Assembly (NCBI GenBank): GCA_964549625.1
Contig: CAZJVA010000011.1
Coordinates: 1-20,742 of the forward strand
Length of the DNA: 20,742 nt
Source: UBA12474 sp964549625
Lineage (GTDB): Bacteria; Babelota; Babeliae; Babelales; Babelaceae
Direction of reading: 5' to 3'
Shown here: one piece after another, positions 7,157 to 14,947 of the stretch
How the letters are laid out: each line of letters begins with the position of its first letter
Position numbering within the stretch: position 1 is the stretch's first letter
The notes under the pieces: model-generated
Databases searched by the model: none
Told to the model about the DNA's origin: nothing
The model's input: only the letters and a program-made list of their open reading frames with translations
Position numbers and translations under genes: made by a program

Positions 7157-7801
7157 ATGGATTGCGACCATTATAGGCTGTTTTTTGCGGCGCAACAGAG
7201 GGCTTTGTCTTTTCCTAGGCCGGCAATTACTCAACTAGTTGATGAATTTGGCCCGGAGCCATTTCTTGTTTTGATAGCCACACTGTTAAGTCTCAGGGCA
7301 CGTGATGCTGTTACGTTACCCTTGGCAAAGATAATATATACACGTTTTCCGACGCCTGAGGCACTTGCGAGCGCTTCTCCCCAAGAGCTTTGTCGTTTGA
7401 TTACGCCTATTGGGTTTTTTCGAGCAAAAACAGCCACATTGATTAACGTTAGTCGTTTGATTTTGGATGAGCATGCGGGTATTGTTCCAGATAGTGAAGA
7501 GGCTCTGTTGGCGTTGCCCGGGGTAGGAAGAAAAACAGCTAATCTGGTACGTGCGGAAGCATTTGGAATACCGGCTATTTGTGTTGATACTCATGTGCAT
7601 CGCATTGCAAATCATTTTGGTTGGGTAAATACGCGAACTCCAGAGGAGACGGAGCAGGCTTTACGGGAGATATTTCCTGAGGAATTGTGGATAGAGATTA
7701 ATCGTACCCTTGTGGCGTGGGGTCAATATATTTGTAAGCCTCGTGCGCGTACTTGTGTTTGCCGTGAGCTTATCAGTGAAATATGTTGTGGCCAAAAATA
7801 A
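7157..7801 (+). CDS. nth: Endonuclease III-type DNA glycosylase/AP lyase
   Basis: This 214-residue HhH-GPD superfamily enzyme excises oxidised pyrimidines and nicks the abasic site in base-excision repair. The helix-hairpin-helix reads LPGVGRKTANLV (120-131) with catalytic Lys126. The catalytic Asp is Asp144 in VDTHVHRIANHFGW. The C-terminus carries an iron-sulphur cysteine cluster, but the spacing is unusual: Cys193-x6-Cys200-x1-Cys202-x7-Cys210, with Cys211 next to it, instead of C-x6-C-x2-C-x5-C. The early LSLRARD segment resembles the LSxRTRD form rather than LSAQATD. Length fits endonuclease III and there is no MutY C-terminal domain. The annotated start lacks a strong ribosome-binding site, and an in-frame mini-ORF precedes it. 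The gene is divergent from the recombinase. Confidence 0.93.
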   Translation: MDCDHYRLFFAAQQRALSFPRPAITQLVDEFGPEPFLVLIATLLSLRARDAVTLPLAKIIYTRFPTPEALASASPQELCRLITPIGFFRAKTATLINVSRLILDEHAGIVPDSEEALLALPGVGRKTANLVRAEAFGIPAICVDTHVHRIANHFGWVNTRTPEETEQALREIFPEELWIEINRTLVAWGQYICKPRARTCVCRELISEICCGQK

Positions 7802-7804
7802 AAA

Positions 7805-7830
7805 AGAGGCATGGGATATCCCACGCCTCT
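7805..7830. terminator. Terminator between nth and thrS
   Basis: The inverted repeat AGAGGC(A)TGGG / CCCA(C)GCCTCT has one mismatch and an ATAT loop. On the minus strand it is followed by a run of T residues (complement of 7799-7804), so it best terminates thrS. It may also help stop nth. Confidence 0.75.
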
Positions 7831-7846
7831 GTACGGAAGATGCGTT

Positions 7847-9550
7847 TTAAGCAAGTTCTTTTTGTGCACGTTCCATGAGGTCTTCAAGATTGAGACCAAA
7901 TTCTTGCGTGCCATCACGATGGCGCAATGTTATTGTGTTGTTTTCGACCTCTTTTTTGCCAATTACCAGCATCCATGGAATCTGTTCGAGTTGGGCGGAT
8001 TTTATTTTAGCAGAAATTGGCTCTGAACTTTCCTCGATATCAACCCGTAGGTATTTCTTGAGCTGATTACGAAGGCTGCGTGCATATGGCAATTCTTGAT
8101 CAGTAATGGTTAAAATACGTGCCTGAATCGGCGAGAGCCAGAGGGGCAACTTGCCTTTGTAATGTTCCAAGAGTATTGCAAAGAATCGCTCTAGCGAGCC
8201 AAAGATAGCGTGATGTACGACAACGACTCGTTCTTTTTGGCCATTTGAGTTGATACAGGTAAGGTCAAAGTTCTCTGGTTGAACAAAATCAACTTGGACC
8301 GTGCTGCACTGCCAGGTGCGACCAATGGAATCTTGGATGCCAATTTCTATTTTTGGTCCGTAGAATGCACCATCACCTTCTTTGATTGTATAGCTATGTC
8401 CCGATTTCTCTAATGCTTGTTTAAGCGCATTAATTGCTGTATCCCATACTTCTATGCTGCCCATAGCATTTGCAGGCCTTGTTGCTAAACCAATCTTGAT
8501 GTTTTCGAATCCTGTTTTTGCCAAAGTTATAAAAATTAATTTTAAAACATTGGTTATTTCTTGTTCCATCTGATTGAGTTGGCAGATGATATGTGCATCA
8601 TCAATGGTAAAGGCACGAACGCGCATGAGACCATGAAGTACGCCTGATAGTTCATGGCGATGAACATATCCAAACTCCGAAATGCGCATTGGTAATTCAC
8701 GATAAGAGCGCGGGCGAGTGTTGTAAATTAAGAAAGCTCCGGGACAGTTCATCGGGCGAATAGCATATTCGGTCTCGTCAATATGAGAGAAATACATGTT
8801 TTCTTTGTAGTGCGAATAGTGGCCAGAGCGCCGCCATAAATCTGCATTAAGCATGACTGGCGTTGCGACTTCTTGATAGTCGTTTTCATAAAGCAACGTG
8901 CGCATAAAATCTTTGAGCGTGTTTAAAATTAAGTTGCCTTTTGGGTGCATGAAAGGAAATCCAACACCCTCTGGAAGAAGTGAAAAGAGATCAAGCTCCT
9001 TTCCAAGCTTGCGGTGATCGTACTTAAGAGCTTCTTCTCGTTGATGAAGGTATTGGTCCAAATCAGCTTTGCTTAAAAAGGCTATCCCGGTGATACGCTG
9101 TAATTGTGGATTGTTTTTGTCTCCACGCCAGTAGACTCCGGAAACGTTTACCAACTTAAAATGTTGAATTTGTCCAGTTGTTGCGACGTGACCACCACGG
9201 CAAAGATCAACAAATGAGCCTTGAGTTGAAAGGCCAACATGAGCGTCTGGAATGTCATTGATAAGCTCTAATTTAAAGGGATTATCTTTAAAGATTCGGC
9301 GAGCCTCTTCTTTGCTAACGCTGCTTGGTACGATCGGAAAGTTTTGTACGGCTAATTGGCGCATACGTTCTTCGATTGCCGGGAGATCTTCTTCCCGGAT
9401 AGTAGTCTGTGCAAGGAAATCGTAGAAGAAACCCGTGTCCGTAGTTGGACCGATAGTGAAGCGGGTATTGGGATAGAGCTCTGAAATAGCGTGGGCCAAT
9501 AAGTGAGCCGCCGAATGGCGTAAGTGCTCTAGTTCTACGTGTTTATCCAT
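7847..9550 (-). CDS. thrS: Threonyl-tRNA synthetase lacking the TGS domain
   Basis: This 567-residue enzyme charges tRNA-Thr. The N2 editing domain begins at once, with His12-x3-His16 (HSAAHLLAHA) and Cys117-x3-His121 (VDLCRGGHV), so hydrolysis of mischarged Ser-tRNA-Thr should be retained. The class II catalytic core has zinc ligands Cys269 (MNCPG), His320 (DDAH) and His446 (first His of VVVVHHAIFG). Motif 2 is around RISEFGYVHRHE and motif 3 is GSLERFFAILLEH. The anticodon-binding domain covers about 470-567. E. coli ThrRS has 642 residues; the missing part is the N-terminal TGS domain. The start is supported by an AGGA site about 8 nt upstream and by a promoter just beyond it, which leaves no room for a TGS-coding region. 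Confidence 0.96.
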   Translation of the reverse strand: MDKHVELEHLRHSAAHLLAHAISELYPNTRFTIGPTTDTGFFYDFLAQTTIREEDLPAIEERMRQLAVQNFPIVPSSVSKEEARRIFKDNPFKLELINDIPDAHVGLSTQGSFVDLCRGGHVATTGQIQHFKLVNVSGVYWRGDKNNPQLQRITGIAFLSKADLDQYLHQREEALKYDHRKLGKELDLFSLLPEGVGFPFMHPKGNLILNTLKDFMRTLLYENDYQEVATPVMLNADLWRRSGHYSHYKENMYFSHIDETEYAIRPMNCPGAFLIYNTRPRSYRELPMRISEFGYVHRHELSGVLHGLMRVRAFTIDDAHIICQLNQMEQEITNVLKLIFITLAKTGFENIKIGLATRPANAMGSIEVWDTAINALKQALEKSGHSYTIKEGDGAFYGPKIEIGIQDSIGRTWQCSTVQVDFVQPENFDLTCINSNGQKERVVVVHHAIFGSLERFFAILLEHYKGKLPLWLSPIQARILTITDQELPYARSLRNQLKKYLRVDIEESSEPISAKIKSAQLEQIPWMLVIGKKEVENNTITLRHRDGTQEFGLNLEDLMERAQKELA

Positions 9551-9594
9551 GCGTGATCCTAGTAAGCATAGAAGATATACAGTTTTCGCTGCTC

Positions 9595-9623
9595 ATTCTA
9601 TCAGAGGCGTGCAATCATGTCAT
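9595..9623 (-). promoter_or_regulatory. Promoter of thrS
   Basis: On the minus strand, ATGACA (9618-9623) and TAGAAT (9595-9600) are separated by exactly 17 nt; each box matches 5 of 6 positions. It lies in the 90-nt gap after the DUF2207 gene and gives a leader of about 38 nt. No T-box-like leader fits in this space. Confidence 0.5.
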
Positions 9624-9640
9624 CTAGAACTCGTGTCGAA

Positions 9641-11374
9641 TTACCAGCTTCCTGTTCCACCGCCGCCTCGTCCTCCACCAGAAAAGCCACCGCCAAATCT
9701 ACCCGTTGGCATTTTAGAAGGGCTGTATGTGGGCGATGGATGTGTTGTAGCAGCGTATAGGCGCGTAAATCTTGAAATAAAGAGTGGCGAAAAATGATTG
9801 CCAATAAACCACCGTGGTTGATAGGGGTGTTGGGCGTCCTCCCATTCTTTAAACAGGGGCCCAAACTGCTGGGTCCACTGTTCCTCTAGGCCGAGGGCCA
9901 TAGCAAAAGGAAGATATTTTTCAAAGAGTTCAGGCGTTTTTATGGGGGGCGTACCGATGACTTGTAGTCGGTCAATTTCAGCTGTTTTTAGGTAGAGCGC
10001 AAAGCCTTCAAGCTCGTCTTTTGCTCTTCTTCCCTCGGGCGTATATCCAGGCAGATACCATGTGGCAATAGCGATTAGAACGCTTGCTGGAATAAGCGTT
10101 AATGCTGAAACGTATCCATCGAGTGCTGAACAGATTGCTACTGCTCCGATTATTGCGCATAAGACAGGTAGTATGAATGAAATATGGAGCGTTAGTAAGT
10201 TTTTAAATGGGCGGCTGGCGATCGATTTCTGTAGACTTTTAATGAGGCTTCCTGCCTTTTTCCGCTCTTTTTCGTTAGGGTTTTTGTGTAATCGGTACTC
10301 TTCATTAGTGTCAAACAGTGAGGCAAGGAGAGCTTTTTCTAAAAGATTAAGTTCGCTATTCCACGGTTTGGAAGTTTTTTTGAGAAGATAGGTATCGGCT
10401 TTTTTGGTAGGCGGTATTGCTTCAATAGTTAGGTAGCCTCGAATAGCAAGATCGACAATTTCTGCTGCCACATGCGTTGGAGAAGTATACCGTTGCTTGA
10501 GGAAGCCGCACTCTGCTGGTGTTGCATCTTTGGGCGGGTAAAAGCGTGGAATAATCGTGCTCGGCTTTTCGTAGGCATGGATCCGTTTAATGGTTGTTAC
10601 AAGATAGTATATTACGATGATTAATAGGAGGAAGAATAGCAAAAGCCCTGGATTGTCTTGGGAAAAAAGCCAGAGCTCTGTGGTTGCTGATGGGCGCTTA
10701 ACGTAGCCTTTTGCCCAAGATACATAAATGGTTAGACCTTCAAATGGCCGTAACGGTCGTGTTGTGGATATGCTTATTGTGTGATTTTTGCTCTCGATAG
10801 AAGCGTGTCTTTGTGTGCTTTTGTATGGCCCGGTAAATGCGCTAGCTGTAATGCTTTGGGAAGGTATATCGTTTGGCAGTTTGATGGTTGCACGCGCATG
10901 ATAAATAGGAATAGCGGATTCTAGTCCTGTTACGTTCCATGCAAGTTCGTCGTATTCCTCATAGAATTGAAGCTGCCGTTGCGTTGTATATTCTATAACA
11001 TAGGTATAGGTCCCTGCTGGAATCGTAGTATTTGCTGAGCCAATTAAAAAAGTAATGCGACCATTGTGTATCGTTTGTTCAAATGGTACAGGCTGGTTGT
11101 CGCGAGTAATCTTTTTAATGGTGAGCTTTGTTGTGTAGTTAGTGCCCAGGGGACCAGTATATGCAATGGGTATGCTATGGCGGATCCCGTGTTTACCTTC
11201 CTGAGTCTCGGTGTATTTAATGGTATTGGTTACCTGGAGGGTGCCAGAAGTCTCTACTAAGAGCTCTGAGTGAAAGCTTTGAATATGTGTTGCTTTCAGG
11301 GTGCATAGACTGGCAGCCAAGAAAAAGGTGAGCAAAACTCGTATTATGAGATTCTTACCTTGTGTAACCAACAT
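9641..11374 (-). CDS. DUF2207-family predicted membrane protein
   Basis: This 577-residue protein has the DUF2207 layout. A signal peptide or anchor covers about 9-28 (IIRVLLTFFLAASLCTL). An extracytoplasmic beta-rich domain spans about 30-235, and a transmembrane helix about 243-262. A cytoplasmic segment containing the family-typical PRFYPPKDATPAECGFL follows, then two more transmembrane helices at about 396-418 and 421-441. A cytoplasmic region and a Gly-rich tail (FGGGFSGGGRGGGGTGSW) end the protein, as is common in this family. The molecular function is unknown. It is commonly paired with lemA, and here the lemA gene ends 17 nt upstream on the same strand. The start is preceded by an AGGAA site about 9 nt upstream. 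Confidence 0.88.
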   Translation of the reverse strand: MLVTQGKNLIIRVLLTFFLAASLCTLKATHIQSFHSELLVETSGTLQVTNTIKYTETQEGKHGIRHSIPIAYTGPLGTNYTTKLTIKKITRDNQPVPFEQTIHNGRITFLIGSANTTIPAGTYTYVIEYTTQRQLQFYEEYDELAWNVTGLESAIPIYHARATIKLPNDIPSQSITASAFTGPYKSTQRHASIESKNHTISISTTRPLRPFEGLTIYVSWAKGYVKRPSATTELWLFSQDNPGLLLFFLLLIIVIYYLVTTIKRIHAYEKPSTIIPRFYPPKDATPAECGFLKQRYTSPTHVAAEIVDLAIRGYLTIEAIPPTKKADTYLLKKTSKPWNSELNLLEKALLASLFDTNEEYRLHKNPNEKERKKAGSLIKSLQKSIASRPFKNLLTLHISFILPVLCAIIGAVAICSALDGYVSALTLIPASVLIAIATWYLPGYTPEGRRAKDELEGFALYLKTAEIDRLQVIGTPPIKTPELFEKYLPFAMALGLEEQWTQQFGPLFKEWEDAQHPYQPRWFIGNHFSPLFISRFTRLYAATTHPSPTYSPSKMPTGRFGGGFSGGGRGGGGTGSW

Positions 11375-11391
11375 GCTATGGTTCCTGATTT

Positions 11392-11955
11392 TTAAAATCG
11401 AACGCGGGGGGCTGTTCGTTCTTCGGGGTTTTCTAGTTCAAAGTATGCAAGAGGGCTAAACGAGGTTATATTTGCTACCAATCGTGCGGGGAAGTGCATA
11501 ATTGCAATATTGTAGTTTCGTGCGGTGCCGTTGTAGTAGCGTCGCGATATTTGCACTTCATCTTCGATTTTTTCAAGGCTTTGTTGCAGTGCCAAAAAGT
11601 TTTCATTGGCTTTGAGTTCGGGATAATTTTCTGCGACAGCAAAGAGTGTTTTTAGTGCGCCAGACAGGGCTCCTTCGGCGGCACTTTTTTCTTGAACTGT
11701 TGTTGCGTGCATTGAGACAGAACGGAATTTCGCAATATTTTCAAGAACGTTTTTTTCATGTATTTGATAGCCTTTAACTGTTTCTACTAAGTTGGGAATA
11801 AGGTCATAGCGGCGCTTAAGTTGTACATCAATACCGCTCCATGCTTCCTGGGTCATGGCATAAAGTGAAACGAACGTGTTGTATTTGCCGATACCCCAAA
11901 ACAGTGGAGTAATAAGAATTAAAGCGATAATTAGAAAAATATAGAATATTGTCAT
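11392..11955 (-). CDS. lemA: LemA family protein
   Basis: This 187-residue protein has one N-terminal membrane helix (about 2-24). A helical-bundle LemA domain follows, with family hallmarks AWSGIDVQLKRRYDLIPNLV (about 38-57), ENYPELKANENFLALQ and SRRYYNGTARNYN. LemA proteins are membrane-tethered with the bulk of the domain probably outside the cytoplasm; their biochemical role is not settled. The gene comes first in a two-gene unit with the DUF2207 protein, a common bacterial pairing that suggests they act together at the envelope. The start is preceded by a weak AAGG site. It is transcribed divergently from the PIN-PhoH gene across a gap of about 120 nt. Confidence 0.93.
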   Translation of the reverse strand: MTIFYIFLIIALILITPLFWGIGKYNTFVSLYAMTQEAWSGIDVQLKRRYDLIPNLVETVKGYQIHEKNVLENIAKFRSVSMHATTVQEKSAAEGALSGALKTLFAVAENYPELKANENFLALQQSLEKIEDEVQISRRYYNGTARNYNIAIMHFPARLVANITSFSPLAYFELENPEERTAPRVRF

Positions 11956-12077
11956 AATAGTGGCCTTGTAATATTTGGTTTTGGACTAAGCCGTTCTTGC
12001 ATAGGCTATCTCCTATCTATGTTATTGTATAGTATGGGGCGAGGATATTCAAAAGGTGAGTATGGGGAGGCTGTGTA

Positions 12078-13463
12078 ATGGCGCAGAAAAAAATTTATTT
12101 GATTGATACTAATGTGTTTATACATGATCCGCTCGTTTTGAACTCTTTTCATACCGCTGAAGTTGGTGTGCCTTTGGTGGTAATCAAAGAGTTGGATCAG
12201 TTTAAGTCCGATGTTGGTTCCAAGGGACGTAACGCGCGGGAAGTTATTCGTATTTTTGATCGTTTGCGCCAAGAAGGATCATTGGCGGAGGGTGTGATTT
12301 ATGCGCAAGATGTTTCGGTGCGTATTTTACCAACACCTTCTTCCGAAGTAGTGAGGAGCATTGCGCTTGATGATAACGATGATCGTATTTTGGCCAGTGC
12401 TATTGAATTGAAGCAGCAGGGATATGCTGTTGTATTCATCACCAAAGATCTTAATATGCGTGTGCGGGCAAATGCGTTGGGTATTCAAGCAGAAGACTAT
12501 AAAAAAGAGCATGTTGCGGAAGATGATTTTTATAAGGGTTGGCGGTCCTATGAGCTTTCGGCTGGAGAATTTCAGGGTGATCATCCTGCGATTTTGCGTG
12601 AGATTTTGCAAGAACAGGAGCTTTTTTTAAACGAATTTGTTGTTTTAAAAAGTAAGCGTAACGAAGAAAATTATCGTGTTTTTCGTTATCAAGGTGGCGA
12701 GCGCTTTAAACTAGCACGAGCGCCAGAATTGTTGTGGCCAATTGGTCCTAAAAATTGGGCACAGTTGATGGCTTTTGATCTTCTTTTTGATGATGAGATT
12801 CAGCTTGTTTCACTCTTGGGCCCTGCGGGAACAGGGAAGACGTTTCTTGTTCTGGTTGCAGCAATGCACAAATTGTTGGTAGAACATTCTTATAAAAAAG
12901 TTCTCGTTGCTCGTCCAGTAGAGCCTTTAGGGCGAGATATTGGTTTTTTGCCTGGTGATGTTCAGGATAAGCTTTTTACTTGGATGCAGCCGGTGCGCGA
13001 TAATATGGAGTTGATTATTCACAAGGCGCATTCGGGTTATGAGCAAGGTTTATATGATGATATGTACCAAAAAGATGACAAGGGGCGTAAACGTCGTAAA
13101 AAGAAAAAAGATGATAAGTGGCGTGTGCCGGCGGTTGATGAGCTGATTAGCGGCGGGTTGCTGAGCCTTGAAGCAATAACATATATGCGCGGTCGTTCAA
13201 TTCCTGATCAGTATATTCTTATTGATGAGGTGCAAAATCTGACGCTGCACGAAGTTAAGACGCTTATTACGCGTGTTGGAGAGGGAAGCAAAATTATCCT
13301 AGCCGGTGATCCCTATCAAATTGATTCACCATATTTGGATTTTTCGAGCAATGGCTTGGTTCTTGCTAGCGAAAAGCTGAAGGGAACTTCCATTTGTGCT
13401 AGTGTCTTTTTACAAAAGAGTGAGCGCAGCTTGTTGAGCCAGTTAGCTGGGGAATTGTTATAA
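12078..13463 (+). CDS. PIN domain-PhoH ATPase fusion (PhoH2/YlaK type)
   Basis: This 461-residue protein joins an N-terminal PIN ribonuclease domain to a PhoH-like P-loop ATPase. PIN acidic residues visible are Asp10 (LIDTNVFI), Glu38, Asp101/Asp102 and Asp124 (TKDLN). The ATPase has Walker A GPAGTGKT (248-255) and Walker B YILIDEVQN (Asp383-Glu384), followed by KIILAGDPYQID (405-416). Proteins of this architecture have been reported to combine RNA unwinding with RNA cleavage. A very basic insert (YQKDDKGRKRRKKKKDDKW, 330-348) precedes the Walker B region. The start has a GGGGAGG Shine-Dalgarno 7 nt upstream. A strong terminator follows the stop. Confidence 0.93.
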   Translation: MAQKKIYLIDTNVFIHDPLVLNSFHTAEVGVPLVVIKELDQFKSDVGSKGRNAREVIRIFDRLRQEGSLAEGVIYAQDVSVRILPTPSSEVVRSIALDDNDDRILASAIELKQQGYAVVFITKDLNMRVRANALGIQAEDYKKEHVAEDDFYKGWRSYELSAGEFQGDHPAILREILQEQELFLNEFVVLKSKRNEENYRVFRYQGGERFKLARAPELLWPIGPKNWAQLMAFDLLFDDEIQLVSLLGPAGTGKTFLVLVAAMHKLLVEHSYKKVLVARPVEPLGRDIGFLPGDVQDKLFTWMQPVRDNMELIIHKAHSGYEQGLYDDMYQKDDKGRKRRKKKKDDKWRVPAVDELISGGLLSLEAITYMRGRSIPDQYILIDEVQNLTLHEVKTLITRVGEGSKIILAGDPYQIDSPYLDFSSNGLVLASEKLKGTSICASVFLQKSERSLLSQLAGELL

Positions 13464-13467
13464 TAAC

Positions 13468-13501
13468 AAAACGGGCGTGACATTTTTGTCACGCCCGTTT
13501 T
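13468..13501. terminator. Bidirectional terminator after the PIN-PhoH gene
   Basis: A 15-bp stem (AAAACGGGCGTGACA with its complement) closes a TTTT loop and is followed by T residues on the plus strand and A/T-rich sequence on the other. It lies between two convergent genes and probably serves both. Confidence 0.88.
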
Positions 13502-13509
13502 TGATTGCT

Positions 13510-14307
13510 TTATAGGGTCATCTTTATATTGTTATTTTGAAGGTTTTCAAAGGTGAGCACGCGTCTTGCTCCGTTGTTGCTATGACGTCGTGCATTTGGG
13601 TTGGCATTTCTACGATATGTGAGCGTCGGAGGGGTGTCGGCCTGGGAGATTGATTCAAAAAATGATGCTGCGTATGACATATCGTTGAAGACAGAGGAGC
13701 TTGAAGATCCTGTTAGTACACTTTCATCAGCTTCGGTATTCTCGAAAAGGTTTTCATTAAATATGAGTTGCTCGGTGTTTTGTTGCAGTGGGTTTGCTGC
13801 ATTTAGCGCAAAGTTGAAGGTCGAAGAGCTTGAAGTATTGTTTAATGTATTTTCGTAAGCTTCTGTATTTTCTGGGAGGTTTTCATTAGATGGTAGTTGG
13901 ACTATTGGTTCAGTAAGATCTTCTGTGTTTAGCGCAAAGTTGAATGTTGAAGAGCTTGAGGAGCTCGTATTCTCGTTTTGCTGGTTGCTTTCCTGGAGTT
14001 TAGACGTGCTTGCTTGGTTTTCATTTGCTTCATCGGTATCAATAGACTGGAAAAGCCTTCGATTTTTTTCCAATTCTGCACATGATTTATTGTCGTTATG
14101 CCAAACGGCTGTCGATTGTTGGCATTGAATAAGGTGCTGGATCCAATTAAGCCATTTTTGATTTTCATCGTTTTCCGGAGAAAGTTCTGGTGCCGGTTTC
14201 CATGCTGATGAGATCTGATCTTGCGGTGTGTGGGGTGAAGAAGGCTCCTCTGAATTGCTTCCTAATATTGTTATTGGGAGGAGTGCAAAAAATAATATTT
14301 TTTTCAT
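13510..14307 (-). CDS. Exported low-complexity protein with internal repeats
   Basis: I do not recognise this 265-residue protein. It opens with a signal-peptide-like MKKILFFALLPITILGSNSE, after an AAAGGAA Shine-Dalgarno. The mature part is hydrophilic and probably disordered, rich in Ser, Asn, Glu and Thr. Residues about 113-208 hold two full repeats and one partial. Each begins with a serine run and FNFALN (121-127 and 163-169), then NENL(P/F)ENTEA(Y/D)E; the third is SSSSSVFND. The C-terminus (about 230-250) is basic (YRRNANPNARRHSNNGARRV). It sits 12 nt downstream of another exported acidic protein and in the same operon as maf. Exported disordered proteins suit a host-associated lifestyle, but no function can be read from the sequence. 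Confidence 0.72.
   Translation of the reverse strand: MKKILFFALLPITILGSNSEEPSSPHTPQDQISSAWKPAPELSPENDENQKWLNWIQHLIQCQQSTAVWHNDNKSCAELEKNRRLFQSIDTDEANENQASTSKLQESNQQNENTSSSSSSTFNFALNTEDLTEPIVQLPSNENLPENTEAYENTLNNTSSSSTFNFALNAANPLQQNTEQLIFNENLFENTEADESVLTGSSSSSVFNDMSYAASFFESISQADTPPTLTYRRNANPNARRHSNNGARRVLTFENLQNNNIKMTL
13675..13975 (-). repeat. Imperfect direct repeats of about 126-129 bp inside the exported protein gene
   Basis: A conserved stretch, TTTAGCGCAAAGTTGAA, recurs at 13802 and 13928, a spacing of 126 bp. A more diverged copy (GTTGAAG...GAGGAGCTTGAAG) begins near 13684, 129 bp below the matching bases of the next copy. All spacings are multiples of three, so the protein frame is kept. 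Confidence 0.75.
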
Positions 14308-14319
14308 GTTTATTCCTTT

Positions 14320-14943
14320 TTATAATTGAGGGTTATTTCGTTCAAGCTGTCGTTGCACGAAGTCGTAATAACGATTTAATGCTTGCTGCTGTTCTTGGGT
14401 AAGCCTGCTTGGATGATTTATTGTTGTTTGGTTGGCGTTGGACCCAAGTGCATTCGAGGAAGTCGTATATGTTTCTGTTTGTTCCAGCATGTCGATCATT
14501 TGTAACATGTTTTGAGCGAATTCTTGGGCAAGGATAGGAGAGAAAAAATTTGGGTTAACGACCGCCGCTGCTTCGCCGGAGGATTCAATCAGCGTGAGCG
14601 GTGTGCGAAGCCGTGGTGCTCGGCGGTGTATTTGGGGCGGGGTGGTTGGCTGTTGCGTAATTTGATCTCTTGGGGTTACAGTTCCGTCTTCTTCCGCTGC
14701 TTCTTGATTGTTTGTAAGGTTTTCTAAATTATCAACTGTGGGACCAGTAAGTTCTATATTGTTTGATTCTTCTTCTGAAAGTTGACTATCGTTTTCATCG
14801 TCCTCTGACTCTGAGCCGCTCATTTCAACAGAAGTGTCCGAGTTGTAATTTTGGTAAATATCAGTAATGCTTGGATCTATTCGTGCCTCAAGGGTTGCTA
14901 ATGTTAGTGTTGTCAGAAGCAACAATGGTAAATATTTGTTCAT
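14320..14943 (-). CDS. Exported acidic protein of unknown function
   Basis: I do not recognise this 207-residue protein. A clear signal peptide (MNKYLPLLLLTTLTLATLEA) is followed by an acidic, Ser/Glu/Asp/Asn-rich and probably disordered region (about 30-100). A Pro/Arg segment (PPQIHRRAPRLRTPLTLI) comes next, then a more ordered, Gln-rich helical C-terminus (FAQNMLQMIDMLEQ and LTQEQQQALNRYYDFVQRQL). The start is only 4 nt after the maf stop codon, and its AAAGGAATAA Shine-Dalgarno overlaps the end of maf, so translation is probably coupled. It shares the signal peptide, composition and Shine-Dalgarno style with the next gene downstream, suggesting related roles. Confidence 0.72.
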   Translation of the reverse strand: MNKYLPLLLLTTLTLATLEARIDPSITDIYQNYNSDTSVEMSGSESEDDENDSQLSEEESNNIELTGPTVDNLENLTNNQEAAEEDGTVTPRDQITQQPTTPPQIHRRAPRLRTPLTLIESSGEAAAVVNPNFFSPILAQEFAQNMLQMIDMLEQTETYTTSSNALGSNANQTTINHPSRLTQEQQQALNRYYDFVQRQLERNNPQL

Positions 14944-14947
14944 GCTT

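Noticed and set aside
9549..9797. Pro-rich 82-residue plus-strand frame
   Set aside because: It lies opposite the Gly-rich tail and end of the DUF2207 gene; the Pro run is simply the complement of the Gly codons.
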